The notes under the pieces are model-generated. The model saw only the letters and a list, made by a program, of their open reading frames with translations. It did no database searches and was not told where the DNA came from. DNA of 42,085 bases, from NCBI GenBank assembly GCA_013152375.1, contig JAADGM010000045.1:1-42085 (forward strand). Reading direction: 5' to 3'. The translations under genes were made by a program, and so were the position numbers. Source of the stretch: FCB group bacterium (GTDB lineage: Bacteria > Fidelibacterota > Marinisomatia > SCGC-AAA003-L08 > JACNLC01). This document shows positions 1 through 8,279 of the stretch, one piece after another; position 1 is the stretch's first letter; each line of letters starts with the position of its first letter.

Positions 1-3000
1 GAACGCATAAGCGTCACTTCCAGCTGATTGCTCTGCGTCTGGACCGGGAAGATCAGGTCAACCCAAACAGAAGAGTTGAAATCGTCATATTCACAGAGTG
101 TACAATCGTTATCTTCGGTTGGGCATGTCTGCGGGTCTGTTTTAGGACAGAGTTGAATGGGATATTCTATATACCAAACAGCCTGACCCTGGGAATTGGT
201 GATCTGTACCCAGTTGACGTCCCAGTTAGGATCCGGTGGCGGGTCAGCCAGACCCGCACCGATAGCCGTGAGCTGTAAGGCGCCGTTATCGATATTTTCT
301 CCGTAAAAGTCCACGAGCGTTGCACTGACCGTGATCACCTGCGATCTGCAGGGATTGTTTGAATTCGGTCCCACGGAAAAATCGTGGAATACAGGCGAAG
401 CATTAATGAAGATCTGTCCCGGCTGGAAGGGCAGCATGGTCGGTTGGTCATTATGATTAGAGCGACTGTCTATCACCAGAAACTGACCATCTGCATAATA
501 GGTCTGGGCTTTGATAATTGTCAGATCAAAGATGGGATTTGAAGTATAATACAGAGCCGACCAGGCGATTCCCTGGAAATCGTTACCGGTGTCACCGCCA
601 CCCCAGGGATTGGGCATCCCTGTCTGGGCCTCGCCAATGACAAATGCCGGCTGTTGGGCAAGAGTCCATAAACCGGTATCGGTAGGTTCAGGGATGGGGG
701 GTGTGAGCGTATCAAAAAGACACATATAAACCAGGCTGTCAATTGGGGTAGTGCCATACATCACTAAATTACCTGCCATATAAGGGGTATTAGAATCAAA
801 CGGCAGTGCATAAGGATACAGGGTTAGCCACACATTGGTGGAATCTTTCACCGGGTTCGAATTGATATCCCATAAGGTTACGGACAGGGGAAGCTCATAA
901 TTCCCGCCACCGATGGGCGTTATTTCCTGTTGGGCAAAGTTGATCTCGCCAAAATACGGAGGTCCGGTGATAATGGTCACCATAATCGTCTGCGCCCAGC
1001 TCAACAGCGTAGTCTCATCCATGATCTCATCGTCAACGGCGTACAATTCCGCCCGGATATTGACACTCCCGGGATGCGTCCCTGAACTGAGTGTCGTGGA
1101 TGAGGTCCCGTTGCTGGATTCCACGATGAATTCCGTGAGACCTTCCGTTCCCGCCAAATGTGTGCCGGTAGGGGAGGGTTCGGTGATCACAAACTTAACT
1201 TTGTATGAATCCGATACCAGGTTACCGTTACCGTCGTGGATTGAAGCGCTGATCTCAGTGGTTTCGATGCCACCGCCGCCCTGCACCATGATCTCGTTGG
1301 GATAGGTGGGCTCCAACACGATATACGCGGCATCTTCAGAGGTTATATTGATGCGCAGCGTATCGCTTTTACCCTGATAAGTGCCGATGATGACCGCTAG
1401 TCCTGCATCGTTGGTCTGATAAAATGTAGATTGGGCAGTCAGAATACTATCGGCCGTATAGCTGTCAAAATAGCCCGGCGGCAGATCAAGAGCAGAGTAA
1501 TTTTTGTTGAAATAGGCAATTGGATCAATGGAGGCAAAAGGCACCAGCACTCCGGCTGAATCGATCATGCTCACGAACTCAACTATAGAGTTGGGTTCGG
1601 GGCCATACCCAAGAGAGTCAACGTAGGCAGCGTAAATTGGTGCCGAAACATCGCCGTCGGGCGTGGGAAGATTGATCATATCAGGATCCGTCCAGACTCT
1701 GAATTCCGCCACACATTGGGGACATTGGGGAATATCGTTGCTGAAAGAGATGGTCAGATATTCGGTCTGATTGTTATCCTGATCCTGAGTTGAGATCGTA
1801 AAATTGATATCTCTGATCTCCATATCGGTTACAATACCGGGAGAACTCTGGAAATACGCTTTGGCTACCCCTATGGAATCGGTCACAATACTGCTGCTGG
1901 GCTGGAGGAAGCAGTAATCCAGGTCTCCATTGTCCATATCAAAGTTTATCACAACTCCTTCGATGCCGCCTCCCGAGGCATTTTGGGCAATTGCAAACAG
2001 TGTATCTACGTAGGTGCTGTCATTGTTCACCACGGAAACGGTGCTGGAGGAGGCGTAAGCCACCAGATTGGCGACAACCGCCTGATTATTATCCTGAGCC
2101 GAAACATATAACAGATCTTCGTGGAGTATCACACTTTGGTCATCCGGGTCTGAAATAAATGCTCTGACGCGGTCAATTCCTTCGTGATCTACGGTATACC
2201 CAACTGTTGCAAAACCGGGATCATTACCCGAAGTATCCGACTCGGTCGTGTATACCAAGGCCGTTTCAAGGATGCCTTTGGGTCCGCTGCCGTCTTCGTT
2301 ATCGATGGCAAAGCGGATGGGAATATTTGAGACGCCCACACCGGCGGCATCTTTCGCAACCACCTGCAGGTTGCCCACATTCAAGATGTTCAGCGTGTCA
2401 ACTGAAGTTGTAAAATGCATTTCCGCCACATTGTTGACATTGCCGTTGGGACTAATGGTCAGTGATTCTACGCTGTTGTATTCTTCATTGACCGTAATTG
2501 TGAACTCGATCTGCGTATCTTCATTCAGCGGGACCTCACCGGGATTGGCGACGAAAACGCTTCGGGAAAGACCCGTGGAATCAGAAGTGACCATAGAATC
2601 TGTAAAATATCCCACCGGGCTGTCTTTGGTGTAATATACCGGAATACCGGAAAGAGCACCGCCGGCATGATCAGTGACTCGGGCATAGACAGTATCGGAA
2701 ACACCGACATTGGAGTTGTTCACCAGGAAAAAGGAGGTCTGCGACCACGTATTCAGATTGCCCACCAGGTCAATATTCGGCTCATTTTGGTTGCGCAGCA
2801 GCAGCACGGAATCGACTGACTGGACAATTTCGCCGTTCTGCATCACCTGTACCCTGATAATAGGAGAATTTTCCTGGTCCCAGGCAGAATAACTGATAGA
2901 ATAATCTGCAGTGGCAAATCCGTTTTCGTTGCTGATAATGAAGGTCGGGCTGATATTGCCGATGAGTTGGTCCTCATTGATGATTTGATTCAGTATGTTC

Positions 3001-4049
3001 AGCGGTACATTAGCCACGGGCATGGCATTTGCGTCCAGCAGCGTTACGCTGATAGTTGCATGGTAGGTTGAGTCCGGAACTGTGGGGTCAAATAAAAGTG
3101 TCATGGGATTGATACTCACGATGAGGTTTTCCACCTGTTCAATTGACCAGTCTTCCATGGAACGGAAAGATATCTTTTCGGATGCTGCATACTGCCCGTC
3201 TGCTCGCTGCAGAAAACCGTCGGCAAAATGATATTTACCCTGTGACTGTGCTACGATCCGGGCAAGCTCGTTCAGTTCGATAAAGGCCGTAACCCTGACG
3301 GTATCTGCGGCCTGCAGGGCCAACAGTTCCTGGCCAGTAGATACCAGCGTGTTCGTTGCTTTCCCAATATTATCCGTCTGCACAGTGGCGTTGCTGAAAA
3401 CGCCGACAACACTGTATTCCGGGTCAAACTCAAAATGTACATCGATATTTTCAATGGCCATATTGTTGTCGTCGCGGATGAAAGCGTTGAAAGTCACTGT
3501 GTAGAGAGAATCCAGATTATTATCATCAACCAGTATCAAACCATTGCTGCTGCTGGCGTCGGAAACAAGATTTACCGTGTTGACCTTGGTGGCCAGCGGC
3601 AGAACGATAATATCATCTGAAGCAGAAGCTGTATTATCATATTGATCACTATAACTTGCGGAGACCTGTAACGGCGCCCAGTCGTTGCAAGTTTCAAAAT
3701 TATCTGAATCGAGACATTCACTGGCATAACCGTCATCTTCAAAAACCGCTCTCATTTTACCATTGCTGTCCGTTTCTGTATCCAGAAGGTTCATTGACCC
3801 CTGAGGCCAGGTGAAAACTACCGTTCGCCCGCTTAGTGGAGCACCGTTTTCATCTGTTAGGGTTGCCGTGAAGGTGACCGTGGTAATGCCAAAATCGGCG
3901 TAAGTGATATCTTCGGAAGAATGATGACTTAGCGACAGATTGTAGTTATAAACCGGTGGTTTTGGTTTAGTTGTATCGCAGGACAATCCAAACAAGAGTA
4001 TAAACAAGCCAATGACAGCCCAGGATGTTAAGAAATATTTTTTCTTCAT
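1..4049 (-). CDS. Giant Ig-like (Big_1/invasin-type) repeat surface lipoprotein, 3' end outside window
   Basis: This frame has no stop codon from the ATG at 4049 down to base 1, giving at least 1349 residues; the C-terminus lies beyond the window. I translated it by hand. The N-terminus (MKKKYFLTSW then a hydrophobic stretch ending FGLSC, Cys24) looks like a loose lipoprotein signal. The rest is tandem beta-rich units marked by a recurring 'D..G.a...y' turn near residues 93, 225, 370, 487, 609, 722 and 880. Spacing is about 110-160 residues, as in bacterial Ig-like domain 1/invasin repeats. A cysteine cluster (four Cys) sits near residues 1300-1318 and a CPQC near 785. The gene starts 16 bases after the pilQ-like stop with an AAAGGATC ribosome site, so it is probably the last gene of the pilus operon. 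A cell-surface adhesive or pilus-linked role is inference; the family is clearer than the function. Confidence 0.85.
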   Translation of the reverse strand, partial: MKKKYFLTSWAVIGLFILLFGLSCDTTKPKPPVYNYNLSLSHHSSEDITYADFGITTVTFTATLTDENGAPLSGRTVVFTWPQGSMNLLDTETDSNGKMRAVFEDDGYASECLDSDNFETCNDWAPLQVSASYSDQYDNTASASDDIIVLPLATKVNTVNLVSDASSSNGLILVDDNNLDSLYTVTFNAFIRDDNNMAIENIDVHFEFDPEYSVVGVFSNATVQTDNIGKATNTLVSTGQELLALQAADTVRVTAFIELNELARIVAQSQGKYHFADGFLQRADGQYAASEKISFRSMEDWSIEQVENLIVSINPMTLLFDPTVPDSTYHATISVTLLDANAMPVANVPLNILNQIINEDQLIGNISPTFIISNENGFATADYSISYSAWDQENSPIIRVQVMQNGEIVQSVDSVLLLRNQNEPNIDLVGNLNTWSQTSFFLVNNSNVGVSDTVYARVTDHAGGALSGIPVYYTKDSPVGYFTDSMVTSDSTGLSRSVFVANPGEVPLNEDTQIEFTITVNEEYNSVESLTISPNGNVNNVAEMHFTTSVDTLNILNVGNLQVVAKDAAGVGVSNIPIRFAIDNEDGSGPKGILETALVYTTESDTSGNDPGFATVGYTVDHEGIDRVRAFISDPDDQSVILHEDLLYVSAQDNNQAVVANLVAYASSSTVSVVNNDSTYVDTLFAIAQNASGGGIEGVVINFDMDNGDLDYCFLQPSSSIVTDSIGVAKAYFQSSPGIVTDMEIRDINFTISTQDQDNNQTEYLTISFSNDIPQCPQCVAEFRVWTDPDMINLPTPDGDVSAPIYAAYVDSLGYGPEPNSIVEFVSMIDSAGVLVPFASIDPIAYFNKNYSALDLPPGYFDSYTADSILTAQSTFYQTNDAGLAVIIGTYQGKSDTLRINITSEDAAYIVLEPTYPNEIMVQGGGGIETTEISASIHDGNGNLVSDSYKVKFVITEPSPTGTHLAGTEGLTEFIVESSNGTSSTTLSSGTHPGSVNIRAELYAVDDEIMDETTLLSWAQTIMVTIITGPPYFGEINFAQQEITPIGGGNYELPLSVTLWDINSNPVKDSTNVWLTLYPYALPFDSNTPYMAGNLVMYGTTPIDSLVYMCLFDTLTPPIPEPTDTGLWTLAQQPAFVIGEAQTGMPNPWGGGDTGNDFQGIAWSALYYTSNPIFDLTIIKAQTYYADGQFLVIDSRSNHNDQPTMLPFQPGQIFINASPVFHDFSVGPNSNNPCRSQVITVSATLVDFYGENIDNGALQLTAIGAGLADPPPDPNWDVNWVQITNSQGQAVWYIEYPIQLCPKTDPQTCPTEDNDCTLCEYDDFNSSVWVDLIFPVQTQSNQLEVTLMR

Positions 4050-4065
4050 GATTTTGATCCTTTTG

Positions 4066-5475
4066 TTATTTATTGTCATCTGATTCAGATTCCGGCAGCA
4101 TTTTCTCAGCTTCTTCATGAAAGTCACGTTTTTCGATTCCGGTATCATTGTCGGCTACGATATGAGGAGTAACCTGAATGATCAGATCGGTTTTGTTTTC
4201 TTTCGAAATGATATGCGTAAACAATTTTGTGCCCAGCCAGGGAATTCGCCACAGAAGGGGGACCTTGTATTCTTCATTTATTTTATTGGCTCCGAGTAAA
4301 CCGGCAATGACAATGGATTCTCCGTCTCTGACACGCACGGTGGTTGTAGAGGTTCTTCTCTTCACCCATGGTATATTTTCATCGGGTCCGATAAAGTCAA
4401 AAATAGAACTGACTTCGGGTGTAATACTGGTGGTTATATAGCCGTCGCTGTTGACGATAGGCAGAATTTTAAGTTTAATTCCAACTTCTTCCCGCTGCAC
4501 CTGTACCTGCCCTCCTACGCCGCCTGCTGATAGAACGTAAGGTACAACGTCCACCATTTCAATTGTGGCAGCTTTCCCGTTTAGGGCAACAACCTGTGAA
4601 TTTGCGAGGAGTTCGGCTTTATTCTGTTTGAGGAGCAGGTCGAGTGTCACATCGAAGGCAGTGAGTTGACGACTTAAGCGAATCGGTTCGCCGGAGAGTC
4701 TCTGAAAATACATTTGATCCGGTTTTTCAGCTGTATTGAGAGGCGAAAAGGTTTCCTCGGCGAGGCCGGTCTGACCAGTTGCTACCGTCATGCCGGGAAC
4801 CAGTGACCCGGTTTCTTCCCCGTTCAAAGTAATGGGCGCTCCTGTTTCAGCAAAGATCTGGGTGAGTTTCGCCAGCCGGGCCCAGTCAATGCCCAGTTGC
4901 TGCTCGTCGCTGAGTGCCACTTCAATCAGACGGGCCTCCAGCATGATCTGTTGGGCCGGAACGTCAACCTCTTTGATGATGTCATATATTTCAGAGATTT
5001 TTTTCGGACTCGTACTGATCAGCAGACGGTTGCCGGTTTCATCCACCTCGATCTGTTCAGTAATATTCACTAGCAGACTTTTAACATCATTTGCATTTGC
5101 ATATTTAAGGGTGATGATATGCGAATCGATGCCCACTTCTTCATCCAGATTGCCTTTGCTGGCAACCAGGATAGAATTGCCAATGATCTCATAGCTCAAC
5201 CCGGCTGCTCGAACCACCAGATTAATCGCCTGGCTGATGGGGACATCCTTCATGTGTATGGTTAATTTGTCGTCGGCGTTGACCTTCGGTCCGGTAACAA
5301 TATTGTATCCGCTCTCTTCGGCAAGAATGGCAAGTACCATGGCGAGGTGTGTATCTTCAGCATTTATTGTGACCTTAGCCTGGTTATCCAACGCCGCATC
5401 TTTTTCAGAATGATTTGATGATATACCAAAAGAGACTACTAATAATAAAACAAAAATTAATACTAAGCTTTTCAT
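4066..5475 (-). CDS. pilQ: Type IV pilus outer-membrane secretin, PilQ-like
   Basis: The product is a secretin of about 469 residues, forming the outer-membrane channel through which the pilus passes. After a signal peptide (MKSLVLIFVLLLVVSFGISS) come an STN/N0 domain (about 35-105), an N1-type domain (about 118-185) and a C-terminal secretin domain. The secretin domain carries the VPLLWRIPWLGTKLF hallmark (normally VPLLGdIPvLGnLF) and ends in a TDLIIQVTPHIV strand. PilQ of proteobacteria is longer because of AMIN domains, which are absent here. I chose the ATG at 5475 rather than in-frame ATGs at 5493 or 5538: it is preceded by AAGGA at good spacing, begins a proper signal peptide, and avoids overlap with the upstream gene. 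It follows the PilM-N-O-P-like genes, as is usual for pilQ. Confidence 0.93.
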   Translation of the reverse strand: MKSLVLIFVLLLVVSFGISSNHSEKDAALDNQAKVTINAEDTHLAMVLAILAEESGYNIVTGPKVNADDKLTIHMKDVPISQAINLVVRAAGLSYEIIGNSILVASKGNLDEEVGIDSHIITLKYANANDVKSLLVNITEQIEVDETGNRLLISTSPKKISEIYDIIKEVDVPAQQIMLEARLIEVALSDEQQLGIDWARLAKLTQIFAETGAPITLNGEETGSLVPGMTVATGQTGLAEETFSPLNTAEKPDQMYFQRLSGEPIRLSRQLTAFDVTLDLLLKQNKAELLANSQVVALNGKAATIEMVDVVPYVLSAGGVGGQVQVQREEVGIKLKILPIVNSDGYITTSITPEVSSIFDFIGPDENIPWVKRRTSTTTVRVRDGESIVIAGLLGANKINEEYKVPLLWRIPWLGTKLFTHIISKENKTDLIIQVTPHIVADNDTGIEKRDFHEEAEKMLPESESDDNK

Positions 5476-5512
5476 TTCCTTTTCCTTATTCATTCGGCAG
5501 TTTGTGTTAAAG

Positions 5513-6013
5513 TTACTTTTTTTCCAATTTCGAATCAATATCGGGCAGCAGAGAATAGGTTTTCAGATCACCGTCTTTTGAGAACGAGACGCTGGTATCC
5601 GTAATTGCTGTGACAAGTCCTCCGGCAACTGAATCTCCCACGGTAACATGGAATATCCTGTTTTTGTAATGGGCGATAGCATGATGCTGCTTTCCGGTAA
5701 CCCCGGCAGAAAAATGAACTTTACTGCCGCCGTAACCCCGCAGTTCACCGGCATCAAAAATGATGACCCTCGAAAGGTCCGTGGGATATTTTTTAAGTTT
5801 GAACTGATAATTCTGACGCTCAACAAAATTTTTCTCCAGGTCATTGATGCTTTTGGTCAGGGCGGAGTCCGTACCGATGGTTTCATTTTGATAGGTCTCC
5901 ACGAAGGCTGTTTTCTCCACGTCCATTTTATAGAGCAGATACCCTGAAATGATGTAGATGATAACCGCCACCGCTACCAGGGCATCCCAGATAAATTTTT
6001 CTTTTACATTCAT
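5513..6013 (-). CDS. PilP/GspC-like inner-membrane pilus assembly protein
   Basis: This 166-residue protein has a short cytoplasmic start, one membrane segment (about residues 11-28), a coiled linker and a small C-terminal beta domain. The segment VGDSVAGGLVTAITDTSVSF followed by a KDGDLKTYSL strand matches the HR-type domain of PilP and GspC, which links the inner-membrane PilN/O complex to the secretin. Proteobacterial PilP is usually a lipoprotein; here it is anchored by a transmembrane helix, closer to GspC. It lies 3 bases after the PilO-like gene and just before the secretin, exactly where pilP is expected. The assignment rests on the HR motif and position, not on strong overall similarity. 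Confidence 0.75.
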   Translation of the reverse strand: MNVKEKFIWDALVAVAVIIYIISGYLLYKMDVEKTAFVETYQNETIGTDSALTKSINDLEKNFVERQNYQFKLKKYPTDLSRVIIFDAGELRGYGGSKVHFSAGVTGKQHHAIAHYKNRIFHVTVGDSVAGGLVTAITDTSVSFSKDGDLKTYSLLPDIDSKLEKK

Positions 6014-6016
6014 AAG

Positions 6017-6580
6017 TTATCCAGTAATTTTTTTCAGTATAATTGTTGATAATTCCATTTCCACATTCAGATTGAGCAGCTGGTCCCGGGAACGCATGGT
6101 CGAGATCCTCTCGATACCGTTCTTCATGGTGAAATTCTGTATTGTTATGATATGATCGTTCTTTTCAAGTTCAGTGATGAATTTCCCGAATTTCTCATAA
6201 GTACACTGTATTTCAAGCTCGTAAGGAATTTGCACATTTTTCCGGGTTTCAAGGATGTCCTGCGGTTCGAGATGGAGTGTCTTGATCTCAAGCTTTTCGA
6301 GAATATCGGTAAGCTCATTCAGAAATTCCATGGAAGTTATTTCGAACTTATTCGTCCGCCTGTCATCCTGATTCGTGAGATTGGTTTCAAATATCTTGTA
6401 AACCCTGTCAAGCCTCTGAGATAAAATCTGGGATGTAATTAACTTTTCATTTGATTTGGTTTGCTGCTCTTCCAGTTTCTCAAGCCGTGCGGGTTTGGGA
6501 GCATAATTGAAGGAACGGGCAAACCAGAACCCGAAGGAAAAAACGATGATGCCAACCAGCAGGAATATATTTCTTTTCAT
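6017..6580 (-). CDS. pilO: PilO-like type IV pilus alignment subcomplex protein
   Basis: The product has 187 residues: an N-terminal membrane helix (about 5-22), a coiled-coil stretch rich in K/E/Q (about 30-60), and a periplasmic ferredoxin-like domain ending in beta strands (VEMELSTIILKK). This is the PilO layout, and PilO pairs with PilN to align the pilus machine. Its ATG overlaps the stop of the PilN-like gene by 4 bases (ATGA), implying translational coupling and equimolar production. Sequence conservation in this family is low, so the call leans on topology, size and gene order. Confidence 0.82.
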   Translation of the reverse strand: MKRNIFLLVGIIVFSFGFWFARSFNYAPKPARLEKLEEQQTKSNEKLITSQILSQRLDRVYKIFETNLTNQDDRRTNKFEITSMEFLNELTDILEKLEIKTLHLEPQDILETRKNVQIPYELEIQCTYEKFGKFITELEKNDHIITIQNFTMKNGIERISTMRSRDQLLNLNVEMELSTIILKKITG

Positions 6581-7218
6581 GATTTTTTGGCCTCCATCTT
6601 GGCTTTTAATTCCTTACGGGATCTCCGTCTTTCCGGTTTGTGCTCCCGGGCTTCAATCTTGAATTGAACGATTTCCTGTCCCCGGGTCTTATGATGATCA
6701 GAACTCACAAAACGAACAAACTTAAAACTGTCTGAAAAATCCGGATCACCTTCGAGACGCTTGATGAATTTATCGATAATGGCAAATTCTTTTTCATCCG
6801 TGAATGTATGAGAGATTCCTGATATGACCAGTTTGCCGTTCCCTCTGGCTTCATCATAGGCCAATTGTGTGATGGCCATATCTTCGGGCGTGATCTTGGC
6901 AATGGATTTCAGGATTCGGGTCCAGATGATGCGTTTATTTTCCATGTCATATAGAGAGATGACGTCTTCTTTCGAAAGGTCCACCTCCGCATTTTCCTTC
7001 AAGGAAGCGATTTGATAATTCACATCTTCTATCCGGTTTTCACGATCCTGTATCAATTGATCCATTTCCTGATTGATACTATGAATGGTATATCCAAGGA
7101 AACCAAAAACCAGTATCATGATGGCGAACCCGACCCAGCGCCAGCGCTCTTTTCTCATCTCCATAAGCTGAGCCCGGTTGACGGTCTGATTCAGATTTAT
7201 AAGTATGTATCTTTCCAT
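6577..7218 (-). CDS. pilN: PilN-like type IV pilus alignment subcomplex protein
   Basis: This 213-residue protein opens with the short cytoplasmic INLNQ motif (residues 7-11) that in PilN inserts into PilM; the usual form is INLLP. A membrane segment (about 29-46), a coiled coil and a periplasmic alpha/beta domain follow (VISGISHTFTDEKE and on). The C-terminus is an unusual strongly basic tail (residues about 193-213, rich in K and R), not typical of PilN. It begins directly after the pilM stop and overlaps pilO by 4 bases. Confidence 0.85.
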   Translation of the reverse strand: MERYILINLNQTVNRAQLMEMRKERWRWVGFAIMILVFGFLGYTIHSINQEMDQLIQDRENRIEDVNYQIASLKENAEVDLSKEDVISLYDMENKRIIWTRILKSIAKITPEDMAITQLAYDEARGNGKLVISGISHTFTDEKEFAIIDKFIKRLEGDPDFSDSFKFVRFVSSDHHKTRGQEIVQFKIEAREHKPERRRSRKELKAKMEAKKS

Positions 7219-8277
7219 TTATTTTTTTTCCAATCCTCTCAATGCGCATCCAAAGGCAATTGCGTATTGTGCCGGATTGTCCATCTCCGCCACATTTTCA
7301 ATTTTCTTAAAGGGATTTAGCAGTTCAACTTTAATATTGAGGTTTTCGCTGATGAAATCCTGTAATCCCGGCAGCGGAGCGGAACCTCCCGAAAGATAAA
7401 TCTTGTTGAAATGGGATTGTCCGCTGTTTTTCATATAAAACCGCAGTGATTTACGAACTTCCTCAACAAGCTTGGTGTATATGGTTTTTTCGGCAACCTG
7501 CACTCTGAATTTGCCGTCATCTCCCTCTTCGGAGGGGGCTTCTCCCACTGCTGCCAGTCCCTGGGCGATTTTTATCTTCTCGGCCTCATCATACTGGACT
7601 GTGTTGGCTTTTGCAGTGTATTTGGTGAATTCATGCCCGGCGATACTGAGTTCACGGGTGAAGAATCGTTGATTCATACCCCAGACTACCAGCGTGGTCG
7701 TCTGATTACCGATGTCTAAAAGGACATCCGCCCCTTCGGGTGTTTTCCCCTCAGCGTTCGTATAGGCATTCACCAGCGCGATGGGGTCTGCATCGAAGAT
7801 ACCGGTTTTGAACCCCGCTTCTTTCATGGTTTCATTGTGATTATCGATGATGTTTTTCGTTGAGGCGACCAACAGGACAATGATCTTATCCAATTCTTTA
7901 GGATCACTGCCCAATGTATGGTAGTCAAGCACAGGCTGGGTGCCGTCCATTGGAATATGCTTCTTGGCTTCAAATTCCAGGGATGATGCCAGCTCTTCAG
8001 CGGCCATATCCAGGGTTTTAACTTCGCGGATACTGATATTGGATCCGGAGATGGAAGATACGGCATTCTTGATCCGCTTGGGATTGATCTTCAAATCCCG
8101 GCAGAGTTCCTGAATGGCAGCTGTCCATTGTGATTTCCCGATGGATTCGGGATTGAATTTCGAGAGATCATCTATTACCGACTTTCTCCCGAAATTCTGC
8201 AGTGCTAGCCCTCCGGAAGATTTCTCAATCTGAACGATTTTAACCTCCGAAAAACCAAAATCTATACCTATTGCCAT
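7219..8277 (-). CDS. pilM: Type IV pilus assembly ATPase-fold protein PilM
   Basis: This 352-residue protein of the actin/FtsA fold is cytoplasmic and binds the N-terminus of PilN. It opens with the phosphate-1 motif GIDFGFSEVKIVQ (residues 3-15). A second nucleotide loop, DVLLDIGNQTTTLVV, sits near residue 185, and an adenosine motif, IYLSGGSAPLPGLQDF, near residue 294. All are standard for PilM. The length matches the family. The ATG is 2 bases from the stop of the large PilX-like gene, so the assembly genes are co-transcribed with the minor pilins. Confidence 0.94.
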   Translation of the reverse strand: MAIGIDFGFSEVKIVQIEKSSGGLALQNFGRKSVIDDLSKFNPESIGKSQWTAAIQELCRDLKINPKRIKNAVSSISGSNISIREVKTLDMAAEELASSLEFEAKKHIPMDGTQPVLDYHTLGSDPKELDKIIVLLVASTKNIIDNHNETMKEAGFKTGIFDADPIALVNAYTNAEGKTPEGADVLLDIGNQTTTLVVWGMNQRFFTRELSIAGHEFTKYTAKANTVQYDEAEKIKIAQGLAAVGEAPSEEGDDGKFRVQVAEKTIYTKLVEEVRKSLRFYMKNSGQSHFNKIYLSGGSAPLPGLQDFISENLNIKVELLNPFKKIENVAEMDNPAQYAIAFGCALRGLEKK

Positions 8278-8279
8278 AT

